Source: Phallus indusiatus (lineage: Eukaryota; Basidiomycota; Agaricomycetes; Phallales; Phallaceae). From it: 64,000 nucleotides of DNA. The notes under the pieces are model-generated. The model was given only the letters and a program-made list of their open reading frames with translations. It ran no database searches and was not told the origin of the DNA. Within the stretch, counting starts at the first letter, position 1. Each line of letters opens with the position of its first letter. The stretch is taken from contig JAQFWX010000012.1 in NCBI GenBank assembly GCA_027605045.1, forward strand, positions 880,930 to 944,929, in the 5' to 3' direction. The position numbers were made by a program, and so were the translations under genes. Below are positions 37,183 to 50,721 of this stretch, piece after piece.

Positions 37183-40100
37183 ATGGATCAAGTTGATGTT
37201 GATTTATGGAGGCTCTCTGCCAGGACTGATAGTCGACACGAACCTGCCACAGCTGACTCGGAGGGCCTGATAGTACATCAGGAGGATTGCGAGCTATCCC
37301 AACAAGATCATGAGTTGTATCACCCACGAAATGATATAGCCGAAAACCATGACCGTGGTCACAAGCTTCGTCGTTTGAATGCAGGTGATCATGGAATTGA
37401 TCATACATCTGCAACTCCGGATCTGGGTGGGGACGTTTCAGCGGGACCTGTGAGTGTTTCCATCCGATATAGTTTATTACACTGTACGAATTAATCTTTA
37501 AAAAACCAGGATGATGTTACTATGAAGGAAGATGGCGCGATTCATAGACAGACGAATGAACTAGTCTCGCAGTCTGTGCACTCGAGCTTGCAGTCTTCAA
37601 ACGATGATCTTGTTTGTTCTCTCACTGTTTGTCATACACATTACACTCAGGTAATTTGATTAGAATTGTATCTTGGATGGTCGAAGCAGCAATCTTCACC
37701 CGGACATTGCCAGTGTTTCAACAGACGGTATAAAAATCTCTGGTGAGTTCAAAATTTCTCTTTCAAAGTTCCGTTTTATTTATCTCATCCGGGATTACCC
37801 TGTAAAGATGTTCGCTTACTTAATCCTCCGTCGAAAAACAGCTCGAATGTCAAGAGTCCGGGTTTTGAGATAGTGATTAAGTGGGGCAATAGAAAGACTT
37901 CAAAACGTGCGGATAGGAAAGAAAATGACAATTGCATAGCCTGGAACGGATTTTTCATTTTGTACGTTAGAGATTATAATCTTTTCAGATTTTTGATTTT
38001 ACGTTGCGATTCAGTGCCGGCGGTATTCCTGATGAGACTGTCTTGACATTTACTGTGCAACGTACTAGACGATTGCTAAACGATACAATTGACACATGGA
38101 AACGCCGGGTCATTGACCTATTTGAGATGCAAAGTGAATTCGGTAAGTTATGTTGTAAAACGTCGTCGTTAGCCTAGCATTTATAATATTATGGCAGGCC
38201 GGTGCAAATTAGATGTCTCTGAAGAATGTCAATTAACATTTAACATCGAGAAAATATCTGAACTGGACGTCGCTTCGGGAGTGATGGAACAAGCATCAGC
38301 AAAGCTGGAAAGCCTACCGAACCTAAAAACGCCAGCCCAAGCCGCTACCAGTATCAATTCTACGATGAAAGTCTATATTGATAACGAGAAGATCTGGATA
38401 TCATTTCTCGACACCTTCAGAGATTTTATGAAAGTGATGGATAATGTTTCCGAGGTAGTTCTATTACCCCGCACACCTTTATCCTTTTTCTAAAGCTTTT
38501 TAAGATAAACATATATGTGCAGGTAGCATGGAGTGTTCTATCGGTTATTCCAAAGGTAAATGCACACTTTTCTCTCTTGGATATGACGGGCTATATATAT
38601 TGATTTTTTGCAAGACTGTTATTGCGAAAAAAAACCGTGATGACAAAGTCAAAAAGTTATGTGAAAAATTGAAAGACGTTTACGAATACGTTACACGTGC
38701 AAAGTGGTTTACCGAGCTTGCCGCGACCCAGTCCACGATTCAGTCGACATATCAATCTGGGACACTTTCCATGCTCGTTCAACAAACCATTGAATGCGCA
38801 TATTTTATCAGAGAGTACAGCGCAGAAAGTACAGGTTGTGTCTTTCTCCAAGTTCGTGTAATTGTGCAAATAAATCTGACATTGAAACTCCAGTTAAGAA
38901 CATAGTTAAGGCAATATCTGGGACTGTAGATGACAAGATCCAAGATTTTAACGACAGGCTCGACCACCTCATGAATGCTCTGAAGGATTCGGTGAATATT
39001 GAAAGTAACATTGTTACACTCCGCGTGTCCGAGAAAATCATCGAACTAAGTACGTCGTTCATTAAGCTCAGGAATTATTGTCGACAATTCATGATTCCTC
39101 ACCAGATGATTTGACATTGCTTGGAGAAATGCCCTACGACCCCGACGCTGGATATTTCCCTAAGAAACGGTGTTTACCAGGGACCCGTCGGATGTTGATC
39201 AATGAAATAATACAATGGATCAGTGACGACAGCTTGCCACAAATTCTGGTTCTGAGCGGACAAGCGGGAGTGGGAAAATCATCAGTGGCACATACCATAG
39301 CTGAAACCTTTCAAAAACCGAACCGACTTGGATCGATGTTTTGTTTTAATAGGGCTTTCCCAGACCGGCGAAATTGTCTTTTCAGTACGATATCCCGTGA
39401 CCTGGCCGACAGCGACACCTTGTGGCGAAGAGAGTTAATGAAAATTATTGTTAAATCTGCGGTTCGGAAGAAGAAGGATGCGGAAACTCAGTTTGAGGAG
39501 CTTATTCTTAAACCTTCGAGGAACGTGACAACGATTGGATCTGTTGTGGTCATCGTAGATGCGTTGGATGAGAGTGGAGACCGTGAAGAACGCAGGGAAA
39601 TCCTGAAATTTCTGCTCGATGAATGGACCAAGCTCCCAAAGAATTATCGTATGATTGTTACCGCTCGCCCAGAACAAGATATCGAGTACCAATGCCAGAA
39701 ACCGGGTATTTTATGTAAACGAATGGATGATGTTGACTCAGAAGAAACGTATTACGATATCAAAGCCTATGTCTCCCAGCGTCTGGATTCAATATCGTCA
39801 ACTCTGGACAGCATCGACGAAAACTGGCGCAGTATACTAGCCAAGCACGCGCAAGGTCTTTTCCAATGGGCTCAGACAGCTTGCAGGCTCATTGATCCTA
39901 CTGTCATAGATGGAGAAATCATACGAGAAAAGTGGGAAACTTGCGTGTCAAACTCTTCCTCGTCGCTATATGAACTATATCATCAGATTATATTCAGCCA
40001 ACCAGAATCCCGGCACCCTAGGTTCAAGGAAAGGTTCAGGACAGTCATAGGCGCTATTATAACTGCACAAAAGCCCCTCTCAATGGACATGCTACAAAAT

Positions 40101-42889
40101 ATCTTTGAGGATATTATAAATATCAAGTCGACACTCGGCCCGTTCGGTTCATTGTTTTCTGGGGTTCATGATTCTTCCGATTCTACTATGGTACAACCTC
40201 TTCACACCTCGTTATTCGATTTTTTCAAGGCCGAAAAAATCTCTGAGAACGACCAACAAGTCGGTGAGAAAATAAATGAGTACTACATCGACACGTCGGA
40301 CCAAAGCCAGATGACTCTCGGTTGTCTCAAAGTGATGAATCGGATGCTCTGCTTCAATATTTGTCACCTTGAAACATCACATCGGTTCAATCGGAATGTG
40401 TTCGATTTTGATTCACGTGTCAAGGAATCCATCCCGCTCCATCTGTCATATTCATGTCGTTTTTGGAGCTTTCATCTTCGATCCTCGCCCGTTAGCGTAG
40501 AACTGATTCGTGCAGTCCGAACATTGATGGACAACAAACTGATGTATTATTTTGAGGCGCTAAGTTTACTAGGGATGTTACAGGTTGGCTTGGATGGAGA
40601 TTGTGTAGCAATGCGAAGAATAGTAAATTGGTGTAAAGTGAGTGATCCCTTACCTGTTACAGTCCTCGATAACTGAAACAGGTAGTAGCATACAGATGGT
40701 GACCTGGCGGAGGATGCGATGGATGCGTGGACGTTTGTATTTAATTTCGGAAAGATAATAAAAGAAAGCACACCACATCTATATATCTCGGCACTTCCCC
40801 TCGCGCCTCGGAGTTCATTTGTATCGAGAAAGTATCTTGAAAGGTATCCTGGGCTGTTCACATTCGATGTTGGTGAACCTGTCAGCTCTTCACGCAAAAT
40901 TGGATTCATGCGAAAAAATGGTGTTTGGTCGGACCCGCCGAATTATCAGTTTGCCTTTTCTCCGAAAGGCGAATGTGCTGCAATCGGGACTTCCGGCGGT
41001 TTTGATGTATGGAACTATGTAACGGGGAAGAGGGATGTTTGTCGTCCGACTTACAAAGATCGATTTTTTATTTCCAGCATCGTATTTTCCCTTGATGGTG
41101 AATTGATCTACTGCTGTCTCAAGGACGGTAATATCCTGACATGGAATATAAAGACAAAAGAAACGGAGACAGAGATGTATGAGGAGATAATCGGTGACAA
41201 GTGTCGTTATTGTGCCATCTCTTCGGACGGGCGATTTATAGTTTGGCGGACGGAAAAGGATGTACTCCTAGTATTCGATCGACCGAGTCATCGGGTGGTC
41301 AAACGCTTCGAAGATTTAACGGATCGCTCTCCTGCCATTTCTCCCAACGGAGATTGGATTGCCGTTTATGGATGGGATATTAGAAGCCTATATAGACCAT
41401 CTCCGCCGCTGTTTTGGGTTTTCACACGATTCCAGAGCAATTGCATTGTACGAACGGGGCGATACAGGCTCACTTCATGTTCAACAATGGGATAAATCTA
41501 TAGAACGGAATCCGCACGACAATAAAATTGAGTTTGTGTATGGAATCTGGCAGCGGGGTTCATATCTCATTGTTTGGTGTAGGACGGATCTCAACGAGTG
41601 TTGCGTCCGAGTCTCAGATAATATGACAACGATCTTTGAAGCCGAACTTCAAGCCGAAGGACCTGTCGATGTTTATCTCAACGAGGAAAATGTGTGGGTG
41701 GCATACGCCAGCAGCCGCGGACTCTGTCTCTGGTCTGAAAATGAAGGCGAGATTGTTATAGATGGATCAGCCCATTCAATCAGAAAACTCTTGTGGTTGG
41801 ACAACTATGTTATTTCGGGATGTGAAAGAACGATTTCGATATGGGATAGTCGTACCCGGAAATTGGTTTATGGTCCAATCGACTTGCCGTATGATTTGTA
41901 TTCCCTTCTCCCCGTGCGAGGTACCCGATTTGCTGTGACTCATGGCTTTGGTGATGTTGAAGTAAAAGTTTGGGAATTGGAACCAGATGACAGTGTGAGG
42001 GAAATGTTTACAGTCAAATTAGAGTCTAATTATCAGTTTGACGTTTCTGCCAACGAAAAACATCTCGTATGCACGTCAGACTACGGTGTCGAAATATTGG
42101 ATCTAACGGGAACAAGAGTGGGCTCGATTCCATTCTCACACAACTTTCCTAAAAGACGACGATCGAGCAACGGGAAGTATATGGCATGGGGTGATGGCGC
42201 CGAAATCAAACTCTTCGACGTAGACACCGAAACCTTGCTCACTGGCCCGTCGTTAGGTCGACCACACATTTACTTTGACTTCTCCAATGACTCGAAACGA
42301 GTTATAATAGCATCTAAGGCAAGCTCTGAGGAGAATACTGGATTTCTAGATGTCTGGGATATACAATCCAAATACAGGGTCACCAAAACGATTCATTTTC
42401 CGCTCCTAGGACGTGAATACATAGTAACCCTAGTTTTGAGCAAAAAATATCTAATATTAGCTCAACCGTATGTGGATTATTCTGTCTGGGACTTGGATAC
42501 ATGTGAGATAATGTTTCCGCTGTATGAGACTCCTTCATTGCTCGCCGCAGATGGTTCCGATATCGAGGGGTAAGTGTAGTATCACTTATATTCAATGCGA
42601 TTCACTCACAGAGACATCCAGAACACCAGTGTCCAGCAAGACGGAGACATTAACTTATGCATTAACAGCCTGGAAAAAAGCTTCATTTTCTCCTCTCACC
42701 AAGATGGAGGACGACGGATGGGTTTTGGGTTTGCGGGGTGAGATTTTGTTTTGGATTCCAAAAAAGATGAGAGAACGGCTTTGGCTTCCATGCATGGCAT
42801 ATATGCCGTATCGAAATTATACAAAACTAAATTTCACAAATTTCGTACACGGTACTAATTGGACACAATGTGGACCCAGAGATGACTGA
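37183..42889 (+). pseudogene. NLR-like STAND gene with 311-bp propeller deletion (copy 3, type A)
   Basis: Exons match copy 1 at +29,936: 37183-37449, 37510-37611, 37664-37742, 37808-38142, 38198-38454, 38505-38555, 38615-38834, 38894-39049, 39106-40637, then 40689-42569 and 42622-42889. NACHT is intact (GQAGVGKS, VVVIVDALDE). The acidic N-terminal extension is present, but PKRRRVN of copy 1 reads HKLRRLN. The C2-like exon has the same 2-base excess as copy 1. In the propeller exon the bases corresponding to 11451-11761 of copy 1 are missing at AGAAG/CCTATATAG, and 311 is not a multiple of three. The frame therefore runs into a stop at 41493-41495, after 258 codons of the propeller ORF. The remaining blades stay open to 42573 in another frame. 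A truncated product with helical domain and NACHT is still possible. Confidence 0.8.
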
Positions 42890-43510
42890 TGGTCCAAACC
42901 GAACGTAGAACAAATGCAATTTGTACGATGACTGTATATAATTTGTACTACTGGACAATACATACGATCGACAAAAAATGGTAATTACTTTGACATGTCT
43001 GTGTCGACTTTCAAGTTGAGAAGCACGTTATAACAAGTATTATTTCGCGCACGCTCAGAGATCTAAAAGCAAAACACATGGGCATGAAAATCCAATTACA
43101 AGTTTGATGATTTTTGAAATCGGGCCCAACAATCGGGATGTTCAGAGTCGAGTTAAAATCCGCTACCGCGAGTACACAGGTCTTCAAACGGTTGTAGCTA
43201 AGAGCGCTGCAAAAATACTTGCACAATGCCATTGGGGCTCGACGCCAAGCAGGAAAAGTGATATATTGTACATTGTCAATAATTCTCCTACATCCGCCCC
43301 AGGCCTGGATGAATTGTTCCGGCACTTGCACGCTGCCCCAGACCCTTCACCCCCACGCTGGATTATGTACAAGTTGCTTCCAAGCCGCACCCTTCCTGTT
43401 GTCCCACCTGACCTCAGAGCGCAAAACAGGAGGTGAAAACAGAGTTGGTACTGGGATGGGAGTGGGGTAGGTCGCGCTGTCCAAGCCACATTTGAACAAG
43501 CCGCCGCGTT
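42890..43510 (+). repeat. Conserved 3' flank of the NLR array (unit 3)
   Basis: Same ordered blocks as after the other copies (ACTGGACAATACATACGATC, CACGCTCAGAGATCTAAAAG, GCCCCAGGCC, CCTTCCTGTTGTCCC). No gene seen. Confidence 0.7.
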
Positions 43511-44270
43511 TGAACATTTTCGAACCTAGCTAGCCATAGTGCTGTCGCATTGCCTGCAAGTATCTCACCAAATTGTGAGCCCGCGTAAAAGGACTTTGAT
43601 TACACTCCGCGAACACTATTGGCAGTTTTCTTTTGTCTTGTGTAAATGAAACAGGATTGCTCGCGAAACAAGATACGAGGATGAGTTACCAGACGTATTT
43701 GTCCCGAAATGAATGGCAGGAACTTTCCAGAGGTGCTGTCCCTATATACGCCGCCACAAACTTGAAGAACGAGTTAAGAAATCCTGCCAGCACACTTGAC
43801 CTTTTCTCTAACATTGTGTGTACCAGGCTGTTGAGAGAAGCGTACGATTCGCTAGCATTTGCATGTTCTTGCGGGGTGTACCCGATGTACATACATGCGC
43901 ATGTGTGTCAAAATTTACAATGCCAAAATCTCCAAACTGACGCAGGAAGCCTACTAATCCAATTTGATCGGCCCGTCTACCGAGCGATTCATATGACTGA
44001 TGCGCCCGTCAGCGAGATGTCTGCTTTGAGAAAAAATGGAGCATACCGTTGACGCTGTTCGACTCAAATTCATCACCAACGAAGTTTTCGTTTGAATCTG
44101 AGTACTACACCGACCCGTTAGATCAGCCCGAATCCATGGATCGGGTGCTCTACTTCAATATTTCTCGCCTTGAAACACCATACCTGTCCAATCGGGATGT
44201 GCTCAATTTCAATTCGCGTTCCAAAAAAACCCATTGCGCTCCCTTTAGAATATGGAGGATATAAGTATTC
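43511..44270 (+). pseudogene. Decayed NACHT-gene relic, second copy
   Basis: Close relative of 750-1680. About 44095-44262 gives YYTDPLDQPE, LYFNISRLETPYLSNRD, LNFNSRSKKTHCAPFRIW, matching YYI(N/D)TSDQSQ, LCFNI.HLETSHLRNRD, and SRVKEAIPLHL of the intact NACHT exons. The upstream part holds the SEMSA..K relic. The + frame 43633-44052 (139 codons) is open here but not in the left relic, so it is not called. Confidence 0.6.
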
Positions 44271-45179
44271 ATTCGTTCATGACCAGTTCCCCGGAGACTC
44301 TGGGATGCTCTGCATATTCACGACGCCGGTTCGATCGAAGCAATCTAAACCTTAGCTTCTTCATTCAAGTCCACGGTACAGTGACTCGCCAATTATAGAG
44401 GTATAGAGACGCATTCACAACGAGGACGAAACACATCAGAATTGAGACCAATGTGAAAGAGACACGCGTTCGTTTCCCAGACTACCTGTTGCGAGATGTG
44501 AGAGCATGCGGCCGTCGACGACATGGATCAATGCGTCCGTCAGCACTGGTAGAATATTCGATGAAACCTGCGATCCGTAGATTGAAGCAGAGCGATACGT
44601 GTGTGGTGATGGTTCACGATGACATCCGCGGTCATCGAGGGGGTTTACTTCAGTGAATGTAAGGCAGAGCCGGGATAGTGAGAAGCAACGCGGGTAATTC
44701 AGTGCCACCAATTCATTAATGTTGGGATTGTACACATTCATTGACTTTCGTCAGATAGACAAAATCGTGCTGATAGCACGATTGAAATAGGTGAAATAAG
44801 GACTTGATGACTCGGATTGTGCTTGGCGGTTTATTCGTCCTTTCGAGCAAACGACAAACAATCATGAACAGGAGACCAGAAGGGATCGCTGACGTTCATT
44901 GCAGACCTGTCGCGACCGAATCCTTAGCTGCATCCGATACATGTTAGATCATTCGTCTGCTACCCGATAAGGAGTAATGAGCCATGTAATTGGGGGACAA
45001 ATAGCTAGAGCTCTTCAGTGACTTACCGAATAAGAGGTTCAAGATGCGTAATCTGTCAGAGCCCCGACGCACGAGCTGAAGTGGACTAGAAACTGCGAGG
45101 ATTCCGCGTGGTGACGTTCAACGTTTAATGTCCAGATTTAAGCCTTGATTTAATACAAAAAGACGAGGTAGGACATTTC
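44271..45179. other. Intergenic, decayed; duplicate of 1.68-2.55 kb
   Basis: Aligns with the left spacer (GAGGTATAGAGACGCATTCA, GTTGGGATTGTACACATTC). The minus frame 44436-44741 (INELVALNYPR, LTDALIHVVDGR) reads like protein but is broken in the other copy, and no family was recognised. Confidence 0.4.
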
Positions 45180-48100
45180 TGCTTTTCTTCGGTCAGCCCT
45201 CAAGATCAGGTCCAGTGTTCGTAGACACCGTTCCCATCAAGGGGTTTATATTTGAATTTGGATTGGTTACTGGGGGATGTCATTTCGGTAGCTCGTGGTC
45301 TGACTTCCTTCATTGAGAAATGAGTTCGGATGATCACCACATCCGTGGACAAAAGGACTCCACAGCTGAGGCTCGAATCTCGAAGCCTGATCTGAACACT
45401 ATTGAAGGTTGACGGTTGAACATCTAACATCAGATGCCCAAGCTCATGGTTGCAGATTTCTTCAGAGGGTATTTACGTTGTAAGCTCCCCGTCCGACAAC
45501 CTTCAATAGCTCGCACACTCACCCATCCCAATGCATCAAATTTGTATCCCGTCTCACGCCATTTCTCAACAAGATTGATACCGCCATACGCGATAGCTAC
45601 AAAATATATAGCGTCCGGCTCCATTCTAAGGGAGAAAAATGGCTGGTTAAATCTTATGAGTTCTTTGTTTGTGTTTAGCACGCAAAGTGCTTACGGAAGG
45701 TATACGCTCGCGGACAAGGACTCATGCCATGAACGAGCTTTACCATGAAACGAGACGAGGGTCCAAGCTTTTGCAAAAGTAAGGTTGAGCCTATGGAAAG
45801 ATGGCTGAGCTGCAACCTGAGATGAAAGAGAAGAAAATAACCTTAGCGGTGACAATGATATCACAAACGTCGTGTCCCGACAACGACTAGTCACCGTCCT
45901 CGCCATCCCACGTATCATCCAATCGTGCCGTTTGCTTGACTAAGGCTTTGATGTAAATTGGAACCATGTCGGCTAGCCTATTCCGTCACTGTGTAACGTC
46001 TTGCCCGAGTGAGATCGAAGGTCTCAGACGTGCCAGTTTACCGCGACCGATCGGTGTCTTCATACATACTTAAACGATATTATCATGTTAATGTCTTAAT
46101 ATATTAACAAGAAAACAAGCAGCGACTATACCCACCTCATCTAGTACGAACACTTTGTTCTTGGGAATCGACGTTCGCGGTGCACCTAGTCCTGTACCGT
46201 CATACGCACGTTGCAGTCAGAATTCAACGTGAGAGAAGAACATTCTTTTTTAAACGAAACTATATGAGACGTTCTTCGAGTAAAAGAAAAACAAGAAGTG
46301 CATGGGAAGAGGAAGAGAGGCGGGGGATAGGAGGACCGAAAAAGCACCACATAAAATTTATCGGGTGGAAATGAATGGGTGGTTTTGAGCACCTTTTAAG
46401 GTCCCGTTGTTTGCTGTGACCATTGAAACCGCTTGAAGATGAGCATATATAGCGACCGACCGTATATTTTGCGTTGAAGCTGGTGCATGTGTAGACAACG
46501 CGCATCGGATACCAATACAACATGAATAGATTAGATAGATATCTGCCATCCATCCACCAAATGAAATCGAGACCCTGCATGAATCAAGGAGAAGAATGTC
46601 GTGTCTTTCATCGGAAGTTGCATCGGGAGGAATTCAAAGGCTGTCTACTTGACCTTGACCAACTTTGCAGCAACGGAAACCTCGAAATAACCTGTCGCTT
46701 CTTTCCAGTGTTTCAGCCCATCGATATAAGCTCTGCTATCTTCTTCGGTGCCCGGATGGATCATGGCCATCACGTTTGCCCATGCCCAGACGGCTGCATT
46801 GATCAAGCTCAAAGTGACCGGCTACAGCGAAAACGAGGATGTTGTTGTGCGCTTCAAAGCCACCGACTTGACAAGCATAGGTCTGTGCCACTTTATAGCG
46901 ACGGGCTTTCTACAACTCGCAAGACTCCGTCAGTGGATCATTGAGAGGGTCCGCCATTGGAATATGGTGTGGGACACTGCGCGAGGTGATCATGTCATTA
47001 TGATTAAGCAAGGGTGCTCAGCAGCGTTTTGCACACACTCGACGACATTAACCCAGCAGCTGAGTAAGTAAACCCGACGATCGTTTCGTAGGGTTCGTTG
47101 GCCAGGCCGAACCCGAACCGTAGTGACTGAGATCGTTACTGTTCGCCGCTCAATCTCCCGTCGCCAAAAGATGATTACTGCTTCAGCTATTGTAGGGTAG
47201 TTCCATCGCGGATAATAGTCTGAGCCAAGACAGAGGCTGGGTCGCTGTTCACTTGGAGCGTGTTTGTCCGGTTCGCTTGAAGCCAACGGTATAATGGGAG
47301 GAGAGGGAAGAGAATGCATCGTGAGATTGCGATAGAGAAACGAGTATGAACGATTTGAGCTTCGGCGACAGAAATGGGTTGGTACGGGGTGCTGCTGGGT
47401 GACTTGTTTCGTTTCAAGGTGATGACGCTGCTGCTATTCCGGCACTCGCTTAGAGATATTCTACTGTCATTATAAAATGTGATAGTAGGATCTATGTTGA
47501 GTTTCAAAAAGGACGTGTGCTTACAATTCCAACACTAGCTTGGGTATAATTCTCAGTCGTGGATTTCTTATTCCGCTGTAGCTTTTTCGTAGTGTGCTTT
47601 GAAGGCCGACGATCTCTGTTACAACGTGCCGGCACGTCTATATGAATAGACAAACCGAAGTGAGAAGCCAATCACCGCCGAATAGATTGACAAATTCGCA
47701 TATTTAATTGATGAATGAATGTTCGACGAGGCTTCAGCGAATCCCACAGAATACCTTTTCGTTAGGAGAACATTGAAGAGTTGAGAAACGGAGGAATATA
47801 AGGAAATAATTCACGCACGTCCTAGCATGTTAAGCAGCAAGCCACCGCCATTTGCAGCTTCGCGTATGGTCGTTAAAATACATACGTAGACCCATTTTGA
47901 CTGCGAATTTCAGTCCAATCTGGGTCGGTGCCGGTGTCTAATGCCAGGCATAGAAATATCAATATAGTATTAAGACTAGATATAAAACAAGAGTTTGTCT
48001 TACTCCTTCGTTCGCTGAAGTATCAGCCTGAGGCCAGTGGACACGATGGCCGTAGGGTGGAGTTTAGATGAAGTCAAGCCGATGACGTCATCTGTTCAAG

Positions 48101-48200
48101 GTCAATTTCAAGACGTCGATACCTCGTTCGCAAGACATCATAAGGGTTCACGTCGGTTTCGAAACAAAGCAAAAGGAGACTTGACAGGAAGGTCATATGG
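45180..48200. repeat. Interspersed repeat R, copy 4
   Basis: Shows the R landmarks in order (GGTGCACCTAGTCCTGTACC, GGTGATCATGTCATTATGA, GTTCGCTTGAAGCCAACGG, GAGGCTTCAGCGAATC). This is the least decayed copy on the minus strand: 46680-46800 reads INAAVWAWANVMAMIHPG, then GLKHWKEATGYFEVSVAAK, ending in a stop. The + strand of the same stretch is open too, so strand and function remain unresolved. Confidence 0.6.
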
Positions 48201-50721
48201 GAGGCATATCCTTTTAGTCAAATATGCACGGTACGCTTCGCGTGTTTTATAACGCGACGGCCTCGAAGCCTGAGTACTGAGTATTTCATCAAGCTCTGAG
48301 CGCGCGTCAGAATACTCTTAGGACTGAGGTGCTCAGGCGTGATATCCCCGCCCACGCTCACTCTTGCTTTTAGTTTATCCAGGTTCGTTGTCATTGTTTT
48401 ATCCTATCCTTCAACTGTCTCTGAACAATTTGCCAAGTCATGAGCTTGAATAACGAATTAGGAAACGCTGCTCCATGGCATAATTGTGCACCGAGAACTT
48501 ATAATTCTCGAGCATGTTCTCGCAAGCTGTATCCGATGTAGATACATGCACATGTGTGATAAAATCTTCCCGCAGCAAAACCTTCAATCTGACCTATTAA
48601 TTCAGTTTGATGAGCCCGTCCGACAAGACAACCAGTTTCGAGTCATATGGCTAATGCGCCCGACAACGAATGTCCCTGCTTATGCTTATGAGAAATTGAA
48701 GCATACCATCAAGGCTGTCCGACTAGGATCTATCACCACCAAAGTTTTCGAACAACTGCGGGGTGTAAGTTGACGGTCCGGAATCCCTGCTGGTGTGTAC
48801 AGTTGCAAATCGTCACCACCGGAAAAGCCAACTCTTCAGGCTTTCTAGAAAGAATAAAGAACGACGCGCTTTCAACAAACCACGCTGAGCGTTGAATTAG
48901 GAGATACAAACGTTACCTTGATCGTACTCTTCAGGTGATGGTTTCTAAGTTTGAATCGTAGACTGTCGAAAGGAAGAATAGAGTATGCAGAGAACTACTG
49001 TGCTAGTAAGAATAGAGTCCGAGTCAACGTCACACCATAAGAAAGAGAGTATCTCACCCAAGTTGTAACGCGCGTCCGCTGCAAAGCATTCTCAGACCTC
49101 TTGAAATCCGAGGGAACGATCAGGCTACCATATATGCAGACCACACAAGTATGTCATAAAGTATGGCGAGAATATGTTCCAAGAACGATGAAATCCAGCT
49201 CCACTGAGTTTGGCTGAAAAGATTTTCGTAGTCAAATTGCAGAGCGAATCAAACTCTGACTGCCTCGACTCTGTTTCGTCAAGTACAACAAACAGACTAG
49301 GATCGGCATTCAGCGCTCCGCACTCGTAACCCCTTAAGCTTGACATTGTTGCGATAGATGACTAGAGCAATTACGCTAGCGAAACTTGTTGGTAGAGTTT
49401 GCTGTCTGGAGAGAATTCGTCATCTGACTAAGAGTATAATCAGGTTTTCCATGAAAGTGAGAAAGAAATGGAAAGAGATGGTAGTGCAATTGGGTACCTA
49501 CATACGCTCGGGGTTTGTTCGCCGCCTGCTCGCTTCGCATTTTTGCCCCCGTTATCTCTGACAATCACATACAGCAGGATCTTCGGTTTCTGCTCTGTCA
49601 CCGGAGTCTTCCAAATCAGTAAAGCTCGACGGCGCTGGCTGTAAAGCTGTTCGAAAAATGTTCCTCAGTGTCCTACTATAGCAGCTGAAGACTTCCTACC
49701 TTCACTGACCGTAAGAGCTTTCTTCTTCTAGAAAAATCCGAGTCCGTTGACATTAGTGGTGTGTGGTGTATTTGTGGAGTATCAAGCATGCCATCCGTCA
49801 CTTGTTGTCCACTCGCGATATGTAATTTGAAATCTGAAAAGCGACACGAAAAGCATTGTGGAGAGAGCCGTAAGTATCTGATGAGAACACAACATCCGGA
49901 TATAACTAGCTCAGCATCGTCGTATTTGTGAGCCAATTGACATAAGCTGCTCCTGATCGTTGCCGGGCTAATATTATTTTTGCAGCAACTCAGACATCGT
50001 CTAGCAGGCTTCAAGTCAATAGCAGAACCAGTAGACGGAGTGTGGCTACCGAGAATTCTTGTGAGTGGATAATTTGTCTTGAGATGGTATGAATATTTAC
50101 CTCTGTATACGTAGCTCTCCCCAACTCACAAGTGCCCACCATGATTTTCCCTAAGAGGAACGCGGATGAAGGGCTATTATCGTGTCACAGCGATGCTCTG
50201 CGCGTTAGTTACGCCCTCGCCTACCTCAGGCTCATCTCTACTAGTAAGGGTCCATCTCAACGGCTGGAACCTTTCTTTTGAATTAGTACAGTGTCTCAGT
50301 CTATGATGCAGAGCCTGAGCTAGCAAACCTTCCCGGTGTACATGTCGCTATGCTTTATGCTGATTTCTGACTCTGGGTGAGTTTCAAAGAATAATTTGAT
50401 CTTTTTATGGAGCTAGCTAGTAGTCTTCAAGCCTCCTTAAAATTTGATTCAGGATTCGTAGATGTCGGCGGCTGATCATTGTGTCAGGGCATCTGTTTTG
50501 AGCCAGCTTCTTCCCACCATATTCGAGATCATGCTGTTGCGCGCCATCGAATTCGAATTCGAAGGATGGGATAGAGGTTAAAGCTCTTCATAGGTGGATG
50601 CGAACTCTGAATCCGGAGGTTCTAGTTCAAATCATGTTCATGGCGCCCAAGCGCAGCTTTTCACCTTCCCGAATCTCAATCGCGGTGCCCAGTGTTACAA
50701 CGTTCAACAATATCTTTTTTC
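48201..50721. other. Upstream region of copy 4, compressed spacer
   Basis: Pieces of the copy 1-copy 2 spacer occur in the same order but with large gaps: 48.26-48.78 resembles 13.85-14.53, 48.84-49.03 resembles 16.6-16.9, and 49.56-50.72 resembles 22.43-23.65 kb. The relic with SITTKVF lies at 48640-48775. No RNA gene or intact gene was seen. Confidence 0.4.

Larger units (their letters stand above)
35108..42889 (+). repeat. Segmental duplication, right copy (pairs with 5100-13258)
   Basis: Near-identical to the left copy across spacer, introns and exons. Main differences: short indels in the 5' spacer, a 311-bp deletion in the propeller at 41386/41388, and a cluster of changes at about 41940-42170. 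Confidence 0.85.

Noticed and set aside
43633..44052. Plus-strand frame of 139 codons
   Set aside because: Its counterpart at 0.85-1.27 kb is in several frames; only the short NACHT-like part downstream is supported.
44300..44345. Possible tRNA B-box (GCCGGTTCGATCG)
   Set aside because: No matching acceptor stem or A-box at the right distance; no tRNA was found anywhere in the window by eye.
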